NCBI RefSeq assembly: GCF_900112395.1
Contig: NZ_FOLN01000003.1
Span: 372,001-436,000 of the forward strand
From: Algibacter lectus
GTDB lineage: Bacteria > Bacteroidota > Bacteroidia > Flavobacteriales > Flavobacteriaceae
Length of the DNA: 64,000 nt
Direction: 5' to 3'
Shown one piece after another: positions 63,144 through 64,000 of the stretch. Made by a program: the position numbers and the translations under genes. The notes beneath the pieces are model-generated. The model saw only the letters and a program-made list of their open reading frames with translations, did no database searches and was not told the DNA's origin. Within the stretch, counting starts at the first letter, position 1, and every line of letters begins with the position of its first letter.

Positions 63144-64000
63144 TTAATCTTCTATTCTTTTATTCGTATTAAAAACTTCTTTGTTATCAATTGGTTTTAA
63201 AGCTACAACGCGATTGCTGTATATTTTCATTTTAGACCTTGTTACTAAGTAAAATAAAATAGGTACAACTATTAGTGTTAAAAAGGTTGCAATAAATAAA
63301 CCATAAATTACGGTCCATGCTAATGGTCCCCAGAAAATAACGTTATCTCCACCCATATAAATATGAGGGTTGAATTCACTAAATAAGGTGAAAAAGTTAA
63401 TGTTTAATCCAATAGCTAACGGTACTAGCCCTAAAATTGTTGTGATAGCTGTTAATAATACTGGGCGTAAACGTGCTTTTCCTCCTGTAATAATAGCTTC
63501 TAGAAGTTCAGCTGTTTGTAAATACTGATCTTCTTCTAGGTTATGTTTCGCTTTCTTTCTGTCTATTAAAAGTTGGGTGTAATCTAATAGTACCACACCG
63601 TTGTTTACTACAATTCCGGCAAGTGAAATAATTCCCATCATGGTCATCATGATAACGAAAGAGCTTCCTGTAAGTACAATTCCTCCAAACACACCAATTA
63701 AACTTAAAAAGATGGCTAGCATAATAATTCCTGGTTTCGACACCGAGTTAAATTGGAATATTAATATGAAGAAAATTAAACCTAAACCTGTAAAAAAAGC
63801 GCCCATTAAAAAGGCCATTTGTTTGTTTTGTTCTTCAATTTGCCCCGTATAATCTATAGTAACATCAGAAGGCTTTTGGGTAAAGCTTTTCATTTCATTT
63901 TGTATTTTAGAAACAATAGCAGCGGCATCGGTATAACCAGGAGCCAATGCAGAGTAAAGTGTTACAACACGTTTTACATCTTTATGTTTTATAGCACTAA
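63144..64000 (-). CDS. RND efflux transporter, C-terminal part (5' end outside window)
   Basis: The reverse frame is open from the window edge, so only the last 285 codons are present. The sequence matches the end of AcrB/CzcA-like pumps: a porter segment ALAPGYTDAAAIVSKIQNEM, membrane helices GLGLIFFILIFQFNSVSKPG and MMTMMGIISLAGIVVNNGVV, then GKARLRPVLLTAITTILGLV and a short cytoplasmic tail. Probably a drug or metal efflux permease with partners upstream outside the window. There is a strong terminator. Confidence 0.9.
   Translation of the reverse strand, partial: SAIKHKDVKRVVTLYSALAPGYTDAAAIVSKIQNEMKSFTQKPSDVTIDYTGQIEEQNKQMAFLMGAFFTGLGLIFFILIFQFNSVSKPGIIMLAIFLSLIGVFGGIVLTGSSFVIMMTMMGIISLAGIVVNNGVVLLDYTQLLIDRKKAKHNLEEDQYLQTAELLEAIITGGKARLRPVLLTAITTILGLVPLAIGLNINFFTLFSEFNPHIYMGGDNVIFWGPLAWTVIYGLFIATFLTLIVVPILFYLVTRSKMKIYSNRVVALKPIDNKEVFNTNKRIED

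Noticed and set aside
1-64000. tRNA, rRNA, CRISPR array or insertion sequence
   Set aside because: No cloverleaf, repeated spacer-repeat pattern, transposase or terminal inverted repeats with target duplications were recognised by reading.

Overview
The window looks like a chromosomal segment from a marine-type member of the Flavobacteriaceae (Bacteroidetes). Evidence: low GC, genes for gliding motility (gldD, gldE), TonB-dependent receptors with a carboxypeptidase-like N-terminal domain, lineage families such as DUF4271, DUF4296, DUF4199 and DUF6515, almost no Shine-Dalgarno sequences, and at least twelve copies of the Bacteroidetes sigma-A -7 box TAnnTTTG a few tens of bases upstream of start codons. 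Several apparent TTG starts simply overlap the TTTG of this box and were moved to downstream ATGs.

Layout. 1-9.6 kb: the 5' part of a divergent phosphoenolpyruvate carboxylase gene (reverse), an unrecognised 602-residue protein, nadA-nadB for quinolinate synthesis and a hybrid sensor kinase. 9.6-18 kb: a tail-less SSB, then a strip of small, mostly unrelated forward genes (GT-C-like membrane protein, YcxB-like, alpha/beta hydrolase with TPRs, VOC, lipoproteins, GNAT, zinc ribbon, GIDE-like) that reads as the most variable part of the window. 18-33 kb: CBS protein, M28 and M13 peptidases, HupE/UreJ, dCMP deaminase with S41 protease, hemD with DUF4271, then the prenol-mannose synthase / pyrC / DUF4296 operon facing an SDR dehydrogenase. 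33-40 kb: small genes, a beta-propeller phytase with its TonB receptor, rplU-rpmA and DUF4199. 40-47 kb: HMA-Cys-rich lipoprotein, the ssb-gldE-gldD operon, mutY, HU, a 30-codon very basic gene and RNase G. 47-57 kb: DUF6515, a YhhN-like protein, an aldo/keto reductase, two ClC chloride transporter paralogs, DUF6503 and aspS. 57-64 kb: two tandem TonB-dependent receptors and the C-terminal end of an RND pump (cut by the window edge).

The most notable non-coding signal is a family of three intergenic elements (25465-25611 forward; 33071-33213 and 46749-46848 reverse). They share 5' and 3' boxes around a hairpin whose sequence differs between copies while its pairing is kept, as expected for a structured RNA. 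Other points: a Glu-to-Gln change at the gating glutamate of one of the two ClC paralogs, a dihydroorotase whose HxH metal motif reads QxH, a PEP carboxylase with Asp in place of the His of the FHGRGG loop, an L21 protein with an appended helix-hairpin-helix domain, and a 30-residue Lys/Arg-rich gene between HU and RNase G that may encode a ribosomal protein.

No tRNA, rRNA, CRISPR array, transposase, integrase or phage gene was recognised.
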